Shown here piece by piece: positions 1-9,366 of a DNA stretch of 64,000 bases; the first letter of the stretch is position 1, and every line of letters begins with the position of its first letter. The stretch spans positions 59,357-123,356 of the forward strand of contig NZ_PDZL01000017.1 of the NCBI RefSeq assembly GCF_002735705.1, in the 5' to 3' direction. A model generated the notes under the pieces. That model had not been told where the DNA came from. It worked only from the letters and a program-made list of their open reading frames with translations, and did no database searches. Position numbers and translations under genes: made by a program. This stretch comes from Janthinobacterium sp. BJB426. Lineage in GTDB: Bacteria; Pseudomonadota; Gammaproteobacteria; Burkholderiales; Burkholderiaceae_D.

Positions 1-907
1 GCGAGTTTGCTTCGCGCTGCAGGCTGGTCAGGTCGAACAGGCCCGGCGCCATCGAGGTGGTCGGTTTCGATTCTTCCGTGACGATGCCCTGGCGGCCGCG
101 GCAGGCGGTGGCGATCGAATCGGCAGCCGTCTTGCTCCACAGGCGCTCGGCGCGCTTCTCGGGATCGTTCTCGTCCTTCTTGAATTTCGTGTCCAGCCAG
201 CGGCCTTCATAGATACCGGCCGCGCAAACGAATTCGGCGCGCACTTCCCAGAAGTCGCGCGGCACGAATTTTTTAATTTTATCTTCGCGTTCGACCACGA
301 TGGACAGGGTTGGCGTCTGCACGCGGCCCACGGTCGTCAGATAAAAACCGCCTTCTTTCGAATTAAACGCCGTCATGGCACGCGTGCCATTGATGCCGAT
401 CAACCAATCGGCTTCCGAACGGCAGCGGGCCGCGTCCGCCAGCGGCAGCATTTCTTCGTCGCTGCGCAGGTGCGAGAAACCGTCGCGGATGGCGCCTGGC
501 GTCATCGACTGCAGCCACAGGCGCTTGACCGGTTGCTTGGCTTTCGCGTTTTGCGCGATCAGGCGGAAAATCAGCTCGCCTTCGCGCCCCGCATCGCATG
601 CGTTGATGAGGGTGGTAACGTCTTTGCGTTTGATCAGCTTGTTTAATACTTTGAGGCGCGCTTCCGTCTTGGCGATCGGGTTCAGCGCGAAATACGGTGG
701 AATCATCGGCAAGTGCGCGAAACTCCATTTGCCGCGCTTCACGTCGAATTCTTCCGGTACGGCGATCTCCAGCAAGTGGCCGACCGCCGAGGACAGGACG
801 TATTCATCCGATTCAAAGTACTCATCGTGCTTGGTGAAGCCGCCAAGCGTCTTCGCGATATCGTTCGCGACAGAAGGCTTCTCGGCGATGATGAGGGTTT
901 TTGTCAT
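1..907 (-). CDS. topB: DNA topoisomerase III, N-terminal part (cut by window edge)
   Basis: Type IA topoisomerase that relaxes and decatenates DNA by passing single strands through a transient break. The visible 302 residues start MTKTLIIAEKPSVANDIAKT, which is the Toprim opening strand, followed by the acidic Toprim motif DAGREGELIF. The conserved TVGRVQTPTL segment of the topoisomerase domain comes further on. The catalytic tyrosine of this family lies beyond residue 302, so it is outside the window. The ATG at 907 opens the Toprim fold directly and no earlier start is needed. It is the last visible gene of a minus-strand dprA, smg, topB series, 273 bases after smg, so it may also have its own promoter. 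The family call is secure; whether the gene is intact cannot be judged here. Confidence 0.95.
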   Translation of the reverse strand, partial: MTKTLIIAEKPSVANDIAKTLGGFTKHDEYFESDEYVLSSAVGHLLEIAVPEEFDVKRGKWSFAHLPMIPPYFALNPIAKTEARLKVLNKLIKRKDVTTLINACDAGREGELIFRLIAQNAKAKQPVKRLWLQSMTPGAIRDGFSHLRSDEEMLPLADAARCRSEADWLIGINGTRAMTAFNSKEGGFYLTTVGRVQTPTLSIVVEREDKIKKFVPRDFWEVRAEFVCAAGIYEGRWLDTKFKKDENDPEKRAERLWSKTAADSIATACRGRQGIVTEESKPTTSMAPGLFDLTSLQREANS

Positions 908-1180
908 ATTTTTTAGTCTCGAAAAATGCTCTAGGATAGTTTCAGCATGCGCATCATACAGTGCATTGCCAGGCGCCGACGCTTTTGTCTGCGCAAGGCC
1001 TTGTGACTTGTGGTCTTGTCAAGCGGCCAATGATAAGCGCCTATTGAAGAATTCGGCAAGTTATCTGCAAGCAAGAATGCGCCAGCGCAAACACAATGGG
1101 CTGGCGGGCGCGGTGCCGCAGCATATAGTAAGGGAGATGGCGCGGCAGTGGCGCCAGGTGCGGCCAAGGGCGTTTATATA

Positions 1181-1645
1181 TTAGTGCAGCAGGCGCGGCG
1201 GCAGATCTTCATCGTCGACAAACAGGTCGTCGAACATCAGGGCGTCCGGTTCCTTGCCCTGGCTCCACAGCAGCATCAGCACGATGACTTTCAGCTTGCC
1301 CAGCGACACGGGCGCCTCGTCGAGCGCCAGCGCCCGTTCGATGACGATTTCGCGCTGCAGCGGCGACAGCACCTTGGCGCTTTCCAGGAACTGGATGAAG
1401 CCGATGGCGGCCGTGCCCAGCACGTCGCTTTCCTGCTGCACATAAAAGCGCGTGCCCGTGGAACTGGCCGTCAGGGTGTGTTCGACGCCGGCCATGGCAT
1501 TTAAATCCGTCAGCCACACGAGCGCTTCGGAAATCTCCACGTCGTCGAAACCGACGGCCGACAGTTTGCGCGCCAGGACTGCCGGCTCGGGGCAGGCATC
1601 GGGGCGATAGTAAGTCTCGTAGAGGTACACCAGGATATCGAACAT
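1181..1645 (-). CDS. smg: Smg family protein (DUF494)
   Basis: A 154-residue acidic cytoplasmic protein beginning [20 protein letters not shown], the typical start of the Smg/DUF494 family. That family sits beside dprA in many beta- and gammaproteobacteria. Its biochemical role is not established; the conserved link with dprA is the only functional hint. The length matches the family (about 150 residues). The ATG at 1645 begins the conserved first strand. It lies 94 bases after dprA on the same strand and is probably co-transcribed with it. Confidence 0.92.
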   Translation of the reverse strand: MFDILVYLYETYYRPDACPEPAVLARKLSAVGFDDVEISEALVWLTDLNAMAGVEHTLTASSTGTRFYVQQESDVLGTAAIGFIQFLESAKVLSPLQREIVIERALALDEAPVSLGKLKVIVLMLLWSQGKEPDALMFDDLFVDDEDLPPRLLH

Positions 1646-1739
1646 GGCTCTACTCTATCAGCTAAGTTCGCTGCGACACAAGGGTGCGCGCCGACAAAGC
1701 GCCGCCGTGCGGCAAGGCCGCCACACAAGTGACAAGCTG

Positions 1740-2843
1740 TCATTTACAGCGTTGAAACAGTCCCCCAGGCAAGCGTTCCACCCGGCCCGCCAGCTCCAGC
1801 GCCAGCAATTCGCCCATCAGCGTGCCCATGGCCAGGCCGCTGCGCGCGGCCAGGGTATCGGCATCGAGGGGATCGTGGCCCAGCGCGGCCAGCAGCGGCG
1901 GTTCATCTTCCACCGTTGGCGGCTCGTGGGGAGCGCCGCCCAGCCATTGCAGCTCTTGCAGCACGTCATCGGCCGACTCGACCAGCTTGGCGCCTTGCTT
2001 GATGAGCGCATGGCAACCCTTGGCCAACGTCGCATGGATGGAACCGGGCAAGGCATACACATCGCGCCCCTGCTCGCCCGCCAGGCGCGCCGTGATCAAT
2101 GAACCCGATTGCGCGGCCGCCTCGATCACCAGCACGCCGCGCGCCAGTCCGCTGATCAGGCGATTGCGGCGCGGAAAGTTACCGGGCATGGCGGGTAAGC
2201 CCAGTGCGTACTCGCTGACGATGCAACCCTGTTCGGCGATTCTTTGCGCCAGATCAAGGTTACGTCGCGGGTACACCAGATCGGCGCCCGTGCCGATCAC
2301 GGCCACCGTGCCGCCCGCGCCGCGCAAGCCGCCCTCGTGCGCGTGCGTGTCGATGCCCAGCGCCAGCCCGGAAATGATGCTCAAGCCTGTCGCGCTGAGG
2401 GCCTGCGCGAAGGCGGTCGCATTCTGCATGCCTTGCGCGCTGGCATTGCGGCTGCCGATGATGGCCACGCCGGGACGCGACAGCAATTCCGCCCGCCCCC
2501 GTACATATAACAACAGCGGCGGATCGGCGATTTCCAGCAACAGGGGCGGATACGCGGCATCGGCCAGCGTCAGCACGGCGTTGCCGGGCCGCTGCAGCCA
2601 TTGCAGGGTGAGATCGAGCTGGCTGTTGGCCACCGGCTTGGGCGGCTGCACGATGGCGCGCGCCGCGCTGGCCGGCACCACTTCGCGCAGGGCCTCGAAT
2701 GATGCGGCGAAGATGGCCGGCGGCAAGCCGAAGCGGGCCAGCAAGGCGCGCGCCGCCACCGGCCCCACGCCGGGCAGATGCTGCAGGCGCAGCCAGCCCG
2801 CCAGTTCCGTGGCCGTGTCTGCCATCGTGGCAAGTGCATACAT
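1740..2843 (-). CDS. dprA: DNA-processing protein DprA
   Basis: DprA binds incoming single-stranded DNA during natural transformation and loads RecA. The 367-residue product has an N-terminal helix-hairpin-helix-like region (LQHLPGVGPVAARALLARFG), the Rossmann-type DprA core with IGSRNASAQG, SGLALGIDTHAHEGGL and GTGADLVYPRRN, and a C-terminal winged-helix-like tail. I chose the ATG at 2843 because GAGG lies six bases upstream; the open frame runs on to 3098 but without family similarity. A second ATG at 2825 is possible. Together with comM (61192) it shows that part of the transformation machinery is present. smg and topB follow on the same strand. Confidence 0.94.
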   Translation of the reverse strand: MYALATMADTATELAGWLRLQHLPGVGPVAARALLARFGLPPAIFAASFEALREVVPASAARAIVQPPKPVANSQLDLTLQWLQRPGNAVLTLADAAYPPLLLEIADPPLLLYVRGRAELLSRPGVAIIGSRNASAQGMQNATAFAQALSATGLSIISGLALGIDTHAHEGGLRGAGGTVAVIGTGADLVYPRRNLDLAQRIAEQGCIVSEYALGLPAMPGNFPRRNRLISGLARGVLVIEAAAQSGSLITARLAGEQGRDVYALPGSIHATLAKGCHALIKQGAKLVESADDVLQELQWLGGAPHEPPTVEDEPPLLAALGHDPLDADTLAARSGLAMGTLMGELLALELAGRVERLPGGLFQRCK

Positions 2844-3143
2844 GACAACCTCACTGTGTACTGTGCCATCCCATGCTAGCGCCATGGCGCGCACGCGATA
2901 CCGACGCGCGCAAGAATGCGTGCAATGGCCGTGCAAAACGGTCCCTCCTCCACAGGAGCATGGGCGTCTGTGATAAAATTTCCCTTTGCAGCAAACGATT
3001 AGCGCACTGGCAAACGCATCTGCCGCGTCGTTGTGCCATGCGCGCCCAAGGCGTACACAACTAAAATAGCCCTGCCATCGTTCGCATGGCCCAGGCATGA
3101 ATAATCCGGCGCACCGGCGCCCACCTTAACCAGTCGAATCCGT
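2844..3143. other. Divergent intergenic region dprA / def
   Basis: These 300 bases separate the divergent starts of dprA (minus) and def (plus), so both promoters should be here. The only promoter-like element I see is TAAAAT at 2974-2979 in the def direction, without a convincing -35 box. The open frames that cross the region have no family similarity. No RNA gene or repeat was recognised. Confidence 0.5.
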
Positions 3144-3686
3144 ATGTCCATATTAAATATCCTGCGTTACCCCGATCCTCGCCTGCACACGATCGCCAAG
3201 CCCGTCACCGAATTTGACGCGCGCCTGCAAACCCTGATCGACGACATGGCTGAAACCATGTACGACGCCCCGGGCGTCGGCCTGGCCGCGTCGCAAGTGG
3301 ACGAACATATCCAGATGATGGTGATCGACACCACCGAAGAGAAAAACCAGCTGCAAGTGTTCGTCAACCCGGAAATCACCTGGGCCAGCGAAGAAAAGCA
3401 GGTCTACGACGAAGGTTGTCTGTCCGTGCCTGGCGTCTACGACGGCGTCGAGCGCCCGGCCCGCATCAAGGTGCGCGCCCAGGACCGCCACGGCAAGCAG
3501 TTCGAACTGGAAGCCGATGGCTTGCTGGCCGTCTGCATCCAGCATGAGATGGATCACTTGCTGGGCAAGGTATTCGTCGAATACCTGTCGCCGCTCAAGC
3601 GCAACCGCATCAAGACCAAGATGATCAAGGAAATCCGTGGTCTCGAGCGCGAAGCGAGCTTGCGTGCACAGAACCGCCGTTTCTAA
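3144..3686 (+). CDS. def: Peptide deformylase
   Basis: Removes the formyl group from the N-terminal methionine of nascent proteins. All three metal and active-site motifs are present: GVGLAASQV (motif I), EGCLSVPG with the metal-binding cysteine (motif II), and QHEMDHLLG with the HExxH metal ligands (motif III). The 180-residue length is normal for the family. The start [20 protein letters not shown] is typical. It is followed after 97 bases by fmt, the enzyme that adds the same formyl group, which is the classical def-fmt pairing. Confidence 0.97.
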   Translation: MSILNILRYPDPRLHTIAKPVTEFDARLQTLIDDMAETMYDAPGVGLAASQVDEHIQMMVIDTTEEKNQLQVFVNPEITWASEEKQVYDEGCLSVPGVYDGVERPARIKVRAQDRHGKQFELEADGLLAVCIQHEMDHLLGKVFVEYLSPLKRNRIKTKMIKEIRGLEREASLRAQNRRF

Positions 3687-3783
3687 GCTACTGCTGATAG
3701 ACTAAGCAGCAACAGTAGTCGTCTTACCACGCCAGCCTGGCGCCCTCGGGCGCGGGCCTGCGCACCTCACGTCAAGGAACCAT

Positions 3784-4740
3784 ATGAAAGTGATCTTCGC
3801 AGGCACGCCTGAATTTGCCGCCACGGCCCTGAAAGACTTGCACGAAGCGGGCTTTGAGATTCCGCTGGTGCTGACCCAGCCCGACCGCCCTGCCGGACGC
3901 GGCATGCAATTGCACGCCTCGGCCGTCAAGCAGTATGCCCAGCAGCACGGCATCGACGTGCTGCAGCCGCTGTCCCTGCGCATGGACAGCAAGGACCCGC
4001 AGCGCGCCGCCGAGGCAAAGGCGGCCCACGAACGCCTGCTGGCCACCGATTACGATGTCATGGTGGTGGCCGCCTATGGCTTGATCTTGCCGCGCAGCAC
4101 CCTCGACCTCAAACCCTGCATCAATATCCACGGTTCCTTGCTGCCGCGCTGGCGCGGTGCGGCACCGATTCACCGCGCCATCGAAGCCGGTGACGATGAA
4201 ACGGGCGTGACCATCATGCAGATGGAAGAAGGCCTCGATACGGGGCCCATGCTGGCCATCGAGCGCACGCCCATCGAAGCGGGCGACTCCACCGCCAGCC
4301 TGCACGACAAGCTGGCCACCCTGGGCGGCAAGATGATCGTCGAAACCCTGCGCAAGATGCAGCAGCAGCCGCTCGAAGCCGTGCCGCAGCCGGAAGCGGG
4401 CGTCACCTATGCGGCAAAAATCGCCAAGGAAGAAGCGGCGCTCGATTTCAGCTTGCCGGCGCTGGAACTGGGCCTGAAAATCCGCGCCTTCAATCCGTTT
4501 CCCGGCGCCTGCGGCCAGGTCGATGGCACCACCGTCAAGATCTGGGCCGCCGACGTGCTCGAAGCGGACAGCAAGGAAGCGCCAGGCCAGGTGCTGGCGG
4601 CCGACGCCCAGCACGGCATCGTCGTCGCTTGCGGCAATGGTTCCCTGCGCCTGACGGAACTGCAAAAACCGGGCGGCAAGCGCCTGCCTGCGGCCGAGTT
4701 CATCAAGGGCTTCCCCCTCGAAGGCAAACGCTTCGTTTAA
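3784..4740 (+). CDS. fmt: Methionyl-tRNA formyltransferase
   Basis: Formylates initiator Met-tRNA using 10-formyltetrahydrofolate. The 318-residue protein begins [20 protein letters not shown] and carries the catalytic loop [20 protein letters not shown] with the Asn-His pair. The C-terminal tRNA-binding domain starts at about residue 210 ([11 protein letters not shown]). An AAGGA ribosome site lies just before the ATG. It stands downstream of def, and a LysR regulator starts 30 bases after its stop on the same strand. Confidence 0.97.
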   Translation: MKVIFAGTPEFAATALKDLHEAGFEIPLVLTQPDRPAGRGMQLHASAVKQYAQQHGIDVLQPLSLRMDSKDPQRAAEAKAAHERLLATDYDVMVVAAYGLILPRSTLDLKPCINIHGSLLPRWRGAAPIHRAIEAGDDETGVTIMQMEEGLDTGPMLAIERTPIEAGDSTASLHDKLATLGGKMIVETLRKMQQQPLEAVPQPEAGVTYAAKIAKEEAALDFSLPALELGLKIRAFNPFPGACGQVDGTTVKIWAADVLEADSKEAPGQVLAADAQHGIVVACGNGSLRLTELQKPGGKRLPAAEFIKGFPLEGKRFV

Positions 4741-4770
4741 GCCGGCAATCGCTACCGGCGGCACGCGCCC

Positions 4771-5673
4771 ATGGACCAGCTGACCGCCTTGCGCGCCCTG
4801 CGCCACGTCGTGGAACTGGGCAGTTTCACGGCCGCGGGCGCCGCGCTGGGCATCTCCCACTCCATCGTCTCGCGCCAGATCCGCCAGCTGGAAAGCCAGC
4901 TGGGCGCACAGTTGCTCAACCGCACCACGCGCCGCTTCGCCCTGACGGCGGCCGGACAGGAATACTACCTGGCCAGCCGCGACATCCTCGACGCCCTCGA
5001 TGCGGCCGACCGCGCCGTCGCCATGCACCAGGCGCAGCCGTCCGGCAGCCTGCGCATCAATGCGCCGATGGCTTTCGGCACGCTGGAACTGGCCGCCTGG
5101 CTGCCCGATTTTTCCCGCCAATACCCGCACATCCACATCGACCTCGTCTGCAATGACCGCATCGTCGACCTGATCGACGATGGCTTCGACGTGGCGTTGC
5201 GCCTGGCGCGCGGCTTGCCCGATTCCACCCTGGTGGCGCGCCAGCTGGCCAGCAGCCGCACGCTGGCCGTCGCCTCGCCCGCCTACCTGGCACGCCATGG
5301 CCATCCGGCCACGCCGCAAGAGCTGGCGCAGCACAATTGCCTGATGTACACATCCGGCGACAAGCCGGCGGAGTGGTCGTTCACGGATAGCGACGGCGCC
5401 GCGCACAAGGTGGCCGTGCGCGGCAGCCTGCAAGCCAATACCAGCGTCGCCCTGCGCGAAGCGGCCGTGGGCGGCATGGGGATTGCCGGCGCGGCCGCCT
5501 TCATCGTGCGCGACGCGCTGTGCAGCGGCCAGCTGGTGGAAGTGTTATCCGGCTACACCTTGCGGCCGCGCACCCTGTACGCGCTGTATCCGCACAGCCG
5601 CAAGCTGTCGCCGAAGGTCAGGGCCTTCATCGATTTTGCCGTGCAACACTATCAAGATCGCCGCTGGGATTGA
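4771..5673 (+). CDS. LysR-family transcriptional regulator
   Basis: A 300-residue regulator with an N-terminal winged helix-turn-helix (residues 1-60; GSFTAAGAALGISHSIVSRQ) and a periplasmic-binding-protein-like effector domain from about residue 90. The pattern resembles the CrgA/AaeR-like branch of the LysR family, but the target and effector cannot be read from sequence. It starts 30 bases after fmt and may be partly co-transcribed with it. Its TGA stop abuts the stop of the convergent tautomerase gene with no base between, so the two transcripts probably overlap at their 3' ends. Confidence 0.9.
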   Translation: MDQLTALRALRHVVELGSFTAAGAALGISHSIVSRQIRQLESQLGAQLLNRTTRRFALTAAGQEYYLASRDILDALDAADRAVAMHQAQPSGSLRINAPMAFGTLELAAWLPDFSRQYPHIHIDLVCNDRIVDLIDDGFDVALRLARGLPDSTLVARQLASSRTLAVASPAYLARHGHPATPQELAQHNCLMYTSGDKPAEWSFTDSDGAAHKVAVRGSLQANTSVALREAAVGGMGIAGAAAFIVRDALCSGQLVEVLSGYTLRPRTLYALYPHSRKLSPKVRAFIDFAVQHYQDRRWD

Positions 5674-6081
5674 TCATGGCTGCTGCAGCGCCTTGCGCAC
5701 GGCGCGGAACTGCTGCGTCAAGCCGCCGTAGCCCCAGGCCGCCTGGCGCGCGTCATGCACGTGGATATAGCTGACTTCATGCAAGGCGCCGAGATACTCC
5801 TGCATGGCGGCGAACACGGCGGCGATATACGCGGCCTTTTCCGCGGCCGTATTCGTTTCATCGCTGATCAGGATATCGAGGAAAAAACTGCTCTTGCCCT
5901 GGGCTTGCAGCGAGGGGCCGCCGACAAACCAGTGCGCCGCGTCGGCATGGCTGATCGCCACCGACGTCAATTCGGGCGCCTTGTGCAACAGCTGCGCCGT
6001 CAATTGGCTCAGGGTGGCGGCGATGGCGGCCGACTGGCGCGCATCGGGCGCGGTGGACAAACGCAGGTTCAGGATGGGCAT
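5674..6081 (-). CDS. Tautomerase-superfamily protein
   Basis: A 135-residue protein starting MPILNLRLS. In the tautomerase superfamily the second residue, Pro, becomes the catalytic N-terminal base after Met removal, and that proline is present. The length suggests a fused two-unit or MIF-like member rather than a 60-residue 4-oxalocrotonate tautomerase. The ATG at 6081 was chosen because it gives Met-Pro and has GGAG six bases upstream; the open frame runs on to 6153. The substrate is unknown. It faces the LysR gene and shares its terminal junction. Confidence 0.72.
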   Translation of the reverse strand: MPILNLRLSTAPDARQSAAIAATLSQLTAQLLHKAPELTSVAISHADAAHWFVGGPSLQAQGKSSFFLDILISDETNTAAEKAAYIAAVFAAMQEYLGALHEVSYIHVHDARQAAWGYGGLTQQFRAVRKALQQP

Positions 6082-6190
6082 GGGATGCTCCGCAAGTGGA
6101 TGAAGACCCATTCTAGGCAGGCGGGATGAGAAAGGGCAGCTTCCGCCCGGCACAGGATCTGTGCAGTTTATGCACCAATGCCTGCGCGCA

Positions 6191-6220
6191 TAAAAAAAGG
6201 GCTTGCCGCGGCAAGCCCTT
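6191..6220 (-). terminator. Intrinsic terminator of the TIG/metalloprotease lipoprotein gene
   Basis: On the minus strand AAGGGCTTGCC pairs with GGCAAGCCCTT around a 2-base loop. The arm is followed by an uninterrupted T run, seen as A residues at 6192-6198 on the plus strand. It lies 21 bases after the stop codon at 6241. Confidence 0.85.
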
Positions 6221-6240
6221 GTTGCATCCGGCGTGACCGC

Positions 6241-8715
6241 TTAGCGGCGCTGGACGTTCATCAAGCGCGCGCGGACGGACGACGACAGGCTGACCTCGAA
6301 GCGGCCGCCGGCCGGCAAGGCGCTCACGTCGACGCTGGCACTGCCACCCGTCAAGCCGCTGGCGAGCACCGTCTTGCGGCCATCGGTCGCCACGTGCAGC
6401 ACAGCCGCATACGGCTCCGCTTGCGCATCCCAGACCAGCGCCAGCTTGCCGCCGCTTTGCGTTATCTCAAAGCTGCCATCGTTGGCGGCCTTGCTGCGGC
6501 GAAGCGGGCGATCCAGGGTGGCCAACGCCTTGCCTTTTGACAATACTTTCACGTCGCTGATATCGCCAGGATTGGCGAAGCTGACGCGGAAGTGGCTCAT
6601 GGCGCTGCCGCCATGGTCGGCCAGGCTCACGGCATCGAAGGGCAAGTCGATAGTCGCTCCGGACGCCGTCAAAATCCGCAAGGTGTACGCCTGGCCGCTG
6701 CCACTGGTGGCCGCGCCAACGCGCGTGGACGAGGCAACGGCCGGGCGCAAGGCCACGCCGCTCGGCGTGATGCGGCCGGAAATGGTCAGATAGCCGTTCT
6801 CGGCCACGGACATGCTGGTGGCCAGCACATTGCTGCCCGTAACTTGCGTGCTGCGTTTTTCCAGGAATTGCTGCACCCGCGCATAGCTGTAGTCGGAGAA
6901 CCAGGCGCCGCTGCAATAGCTCATCACGTCTTTCATCGGCGTGCTGCCATACACTGCCTTGCTCAACTGACCGATGCTGCCTGCATAGTTGCTGTTGTAC
7001 AGCGGTTGCGGGCCAAGATTGCCATTTGCATACGGGTAATCGGGAGCCGCATTGGCTGGACCGCCGCAGGCAACGTGCTGCAGCGAGTGGTTGTGGCCCA
7101 GTTCATGCACGAGCGTGGTCAGCCATTCAGGCCATTGGTTGCCGAAGGGATCGACCGAGGCGATGCTGTTGAACCTGGCATCCAGGCCAATGGCCGACGT
7201 GAAGTCGCTGCCGCTGCTGCGCTGGTTGATGTAGGCCAGGCCGGCGGCGCGGCTGGAGGACATTTTCGGCACAAAACCATAATAATAGGCGCCGCTGTCT
7301 TCCAGCGCGCGCTGGTTTTCCAGCTTGCCCAGGGTATCGCTCCACCAGCTGTCGGCCGTGCTGCTGCCTGGCATGCTCAGCGCAGCGCGCGTCGTGATGC
7401 TGATATTTTCCGTCGCATACGGGTACACGCGCAGCAGCGCGGCACGGATCACCTCGGCGTCAGGCAGTTGCGCCACGCCATCGTCGGTACTCAGGGGCAC
7501 GAGCACCAGACGGATCCTGGCCAGGCTGGCCACCGTGGGCGCCGCTTCCTGGCTCACTTGCACGCCGTCATTGCCGACGGCCGTCACGCGCACGCGCACG
7601 CCGGGCAAGATCCACCCGGAGGGCAGGACGGCACTGAAATTGCCATTGAAACTGTCATCGTTCTTCGTTGTCGGCAAGAGCGCCGGTCCCGTCATCGCGA
7701 TGCTGCCCAGGTTGCTGCCATTGGCAGACGTCGCATGCAAGGTGACAGCCGGGCTGGCCTGGCCCGCCTGCGTGGCCAGCACGGACACGCGCACGGCGGC
7801 CGGCTTGCCGCGCGTCAGGCGCAAGGCCGTATTGCTGGCGTTCAAATTCAATACTTGCGCGAAATCAATGCTGCCCAGGGTAAAGGCCGACACCGTGCCC
7901 GCATTCACGGCGATACGCGACGTGGCCGACAGCATCACGTTGCCCGTTGCCGCGGCTGGCGCGGACAGCAGCAGCTGGCTGGCACTGGCGCTGACGATGA
8001 CGGCCGGCGTATTGCCCACCGAAGCCGAGCTGACCTGGTCGAGATTGCTGCCCTGCAGCGTCACCGATAAGGTCGCGCCGTTGACGGCCGACGTGATCGA
8101 CGTCACCGCCACGCTGGCCAGGACCGTGTACGCGTCGCTGCTGGCGACATCGTTGTAGGGACCGCGCACCGTCAGCGCGCCGGTCGCGGCGCCCGCAGGC
8201 ACTACCACCGTCACGCTGCTGGCCGTCTGGCTTTGCGGCGTTGCCGCCGCACCATTGCCAAACTGCACCGCCGTCACGGCGCCCATGCCGCCGCCCGTGA
8301 TCGTCACGCTGGAACCGACACCGCCCGTCGCCGGTGCGACGCTGGCCACAGTCAAGGGCAGGTACACATTGACGTTATAGCTGGTGGCCGCCGTGCCGCT
8401 GGCGCTGACGAGACTCAAGGCGCCCGATACGGGCACGCCAGGCATGGCCAGCGTGACGCTGGTGTCGCTGGCGGCACTGGCGGTAACGCTCACGCCGCCC
8501 ACCTGGAAAGCCGTCACGCGGCTCAGATTCGTGCCCGTGAGCACCAGGCTGCCACCGACGGCGACATTCGCCGCCGAGACGGCTGTCACGGCAGGAATCT
8601 GGACGGGCGTACCCGAAGTGGTCGCCACCACCGTGTCGCCCCCACCACCGCCGCCCCCGCCGCAAGCGGACAGGCCCAGCACGACAAACAATGCGACTAG
8701 CAGATGGTTTTTCAT
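6241..8715 (-). CDS. Lipoprotein with three TIG/IPT repeats and an M66/metzincin-like protease domain
   Basis: An 824-residue secreted lipoprotein. The signal peptide ends in a lipobox (GLSAC), and the mature protein starts with a run of eight glycines, a flexible spacer common after lipidation. Three immunoglobulin-like TIG/IPT repeats follow at about residues 40-290. The catalytic region carries HELGHNHSLQH at about residues 537-547 (HExxHxxxxxH, three zinc histidines and the catalytic Glu) and a downstream Met-turn candidate DVMSYC. These are metzincin hallmarks, and the surrounding sequence resembles the M66 (StcE) group. The C-terminal 200 residues look like beta-sandwich material. The ATG at 8715 was preferred to the TTG three codons earlier. 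It is monocistronic with its own terminator. It probably cleaves or binds extracellular proteins or glycoproteins; the target is unknown. Confidence 0.8.
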   Translation of the reverse strand: MKNHLLVALFVVLGLSACGGGGGGGGDTVVATTSGTPVQIPAVTAVSAANVAVGGSLVLTGTNLSRVTAFQVGGVSVTASAASDTSVTLAMPGVPVSGALSLVSASGTAATSYNVNVYLPLTVASVAPATGGVGSSVTITGGGMGAVTAVQFGNGAAATPQSQTASSVTVVVPAGAATGALTVRGPYNDVASSDAYTVLASVAVTSITSAVNGATLSVTLQGSNLDQVSSASVGNTPAVIVSASASQLLLSAPAAATGNVMLSATSRIAVNAGTVSAFTLGSIDFAQVLNLNASNTALRLTRGKPAAVRVSVLATQAGQASPAVTLHATSANGSNLGSIAMTGPALLPTTKNDDSFNGNFSAVLPSGWILPGVRVRVTAVGNDGVQVSQEAAPTVASLARIRLVLVPLSTDDGVAQLPDAEVIRAALLRVYPYATENISITTRAALSMPGSSTADSWWSDTLGKLENQRALEDSGAYYYGFVPKMSSSRAAGLAYINQRSSGSDFTSAIGLDARFNSIASVDPFGNQWPEWLTTLVHELGHNHSLQHVACGGPANAAPDYPYANGNLGPQPLYNSNYAGSIGQLSKAVYGSTPMKDVMSYCSGAWFSDYSYARVQQFLEKRSTQVTGSNVLATSMSVAENGYLTISGRITPSGVALRPAVASSTRVGAATSGSGQAYTLRILTASGATIDLPFDAVSLADHGGSAMSHFRVSFANPGDISDVKVLSKGKALATLDRPLRRSKAANDGSFEITQSGGKLALVWDAQAEPYAAVLHVATDGRKTVLASGLTGGSASVDVSALPAGGRFEVSLSSSVRARLMNVQRR

Positions 8716-9134
8716 GGCTGGCAACCATGTTGATGCAGCGCGATGCCGGGGAGGACACGGGATAAATGTGACATATTGGTGACTTTTGGTGAGAATTTAA
8801 TTTCGAAGAACCAATATTATGGGTTAATTCGATTCCTAAAGACAACTATTAATGCTTTTGATTCAATTGGTTTTGATAATAATTAAAATATCTTCTTGGC
8901 AAATTTTATTTTGAGCATTATTGGCTTCACTCTGTATTGGCTTAAATCAAAATTACTTTCCTTTGCAGCTATTGCCATTCAATTCATTAAAAAGATGCAG
9001 ACATGGCGCAAATAATGTGGAAATTTTTCCACAGCCTAGAGATCATATCTTCCTGCCAACTTTGCTGGAAGAATTAACGTTTTGAGTAAGATTTTCAGGA
9101 ATGTCATTTTCAGAAGCCGGCGTGGCGGAAGGCG

Positions 9135-9154
9135 ATGTGTTGCAATGTGTTGCA
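9135..9154. repeat. Tandem 10-mer upstream of metH
   Basis: Two exact head-to-tail copies of ATGTGTTGCA, each containing TTGCA, about 60 bases upstream of the metH -10 candidate. It could be a regulator site; nothing in the sequence identifies the protein. Confidence 0.5.
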
Positions 9155-9214
9155 ACCACGCCTGCCGTGGGACGAACGGCCGCTTTTGCTTAAAACCAAA
9201 GCAGCCTGATGCCG

Positions 9215-9220
9215 TATAAT
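9215..9220 (+). promoter_or_regulatory. Candidate metH -10 box
   Basis: A perfect TATAAT lies 146 bases before the metH start. The -35 region is poor at the standard distance, so the promoter may depend on an activator. This would leave a leader of about 140 bases. Confidence 0.4.
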
Positions 9221-9366
9221 TTTAGACCCGGTGAAATCAGGCGATTGCCACCTTCTGCCTGCCCTACCCGGCCGGCAACTCTCCGTCAGCTGATCCTGCT
9301 GGCCCGCATCCGCCTCGTACTGCCCTGTCGCCGCGCCGCCGCCCGTTTGCCTATTGAAAGCATGAA

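Larger units (their letters stand above)
8716..9366. other. AT-rich divergent intergenic region upstream of metH
   Basis: About 650 bases without a gene, markedly AT-rich from about 8770 to 9110 against a GC-rich background. It must hold the promoters of the minus-strand lipoprotein gene and of metH. Visible elements are a TATAAT box at 9215-9220, an exact tandem 10-mer at 9135-9154 and closely spaced TTGGTGA copies near 8780. I found no cobalamin or SAH riboswitch core, and no RNA gene. Confidence 0.6.

Noticed and set aside
908..1180. Small minus-strand frame (about 78 codons) between smg and topB
   Set aside because: No ribosome site and a Cys/Arg/Ala-rich composition without family similarity; the stretch more likely holds the topB promoter.
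9221..9290. Possible cobalamin riboswitch before metH (GGTGAAATC followed by GCCACC)
   Set aside because: Only short fragments resemble the B12-box region; the other conserved core segments and the regulatory stem are not found in the leader.
9100..9366. SAH riboswitch before metH, as known in some betaproteobacteria
   Set aside because: The conserved GAGGAGCG and GCAACGG segments of that riboswitch are absent.
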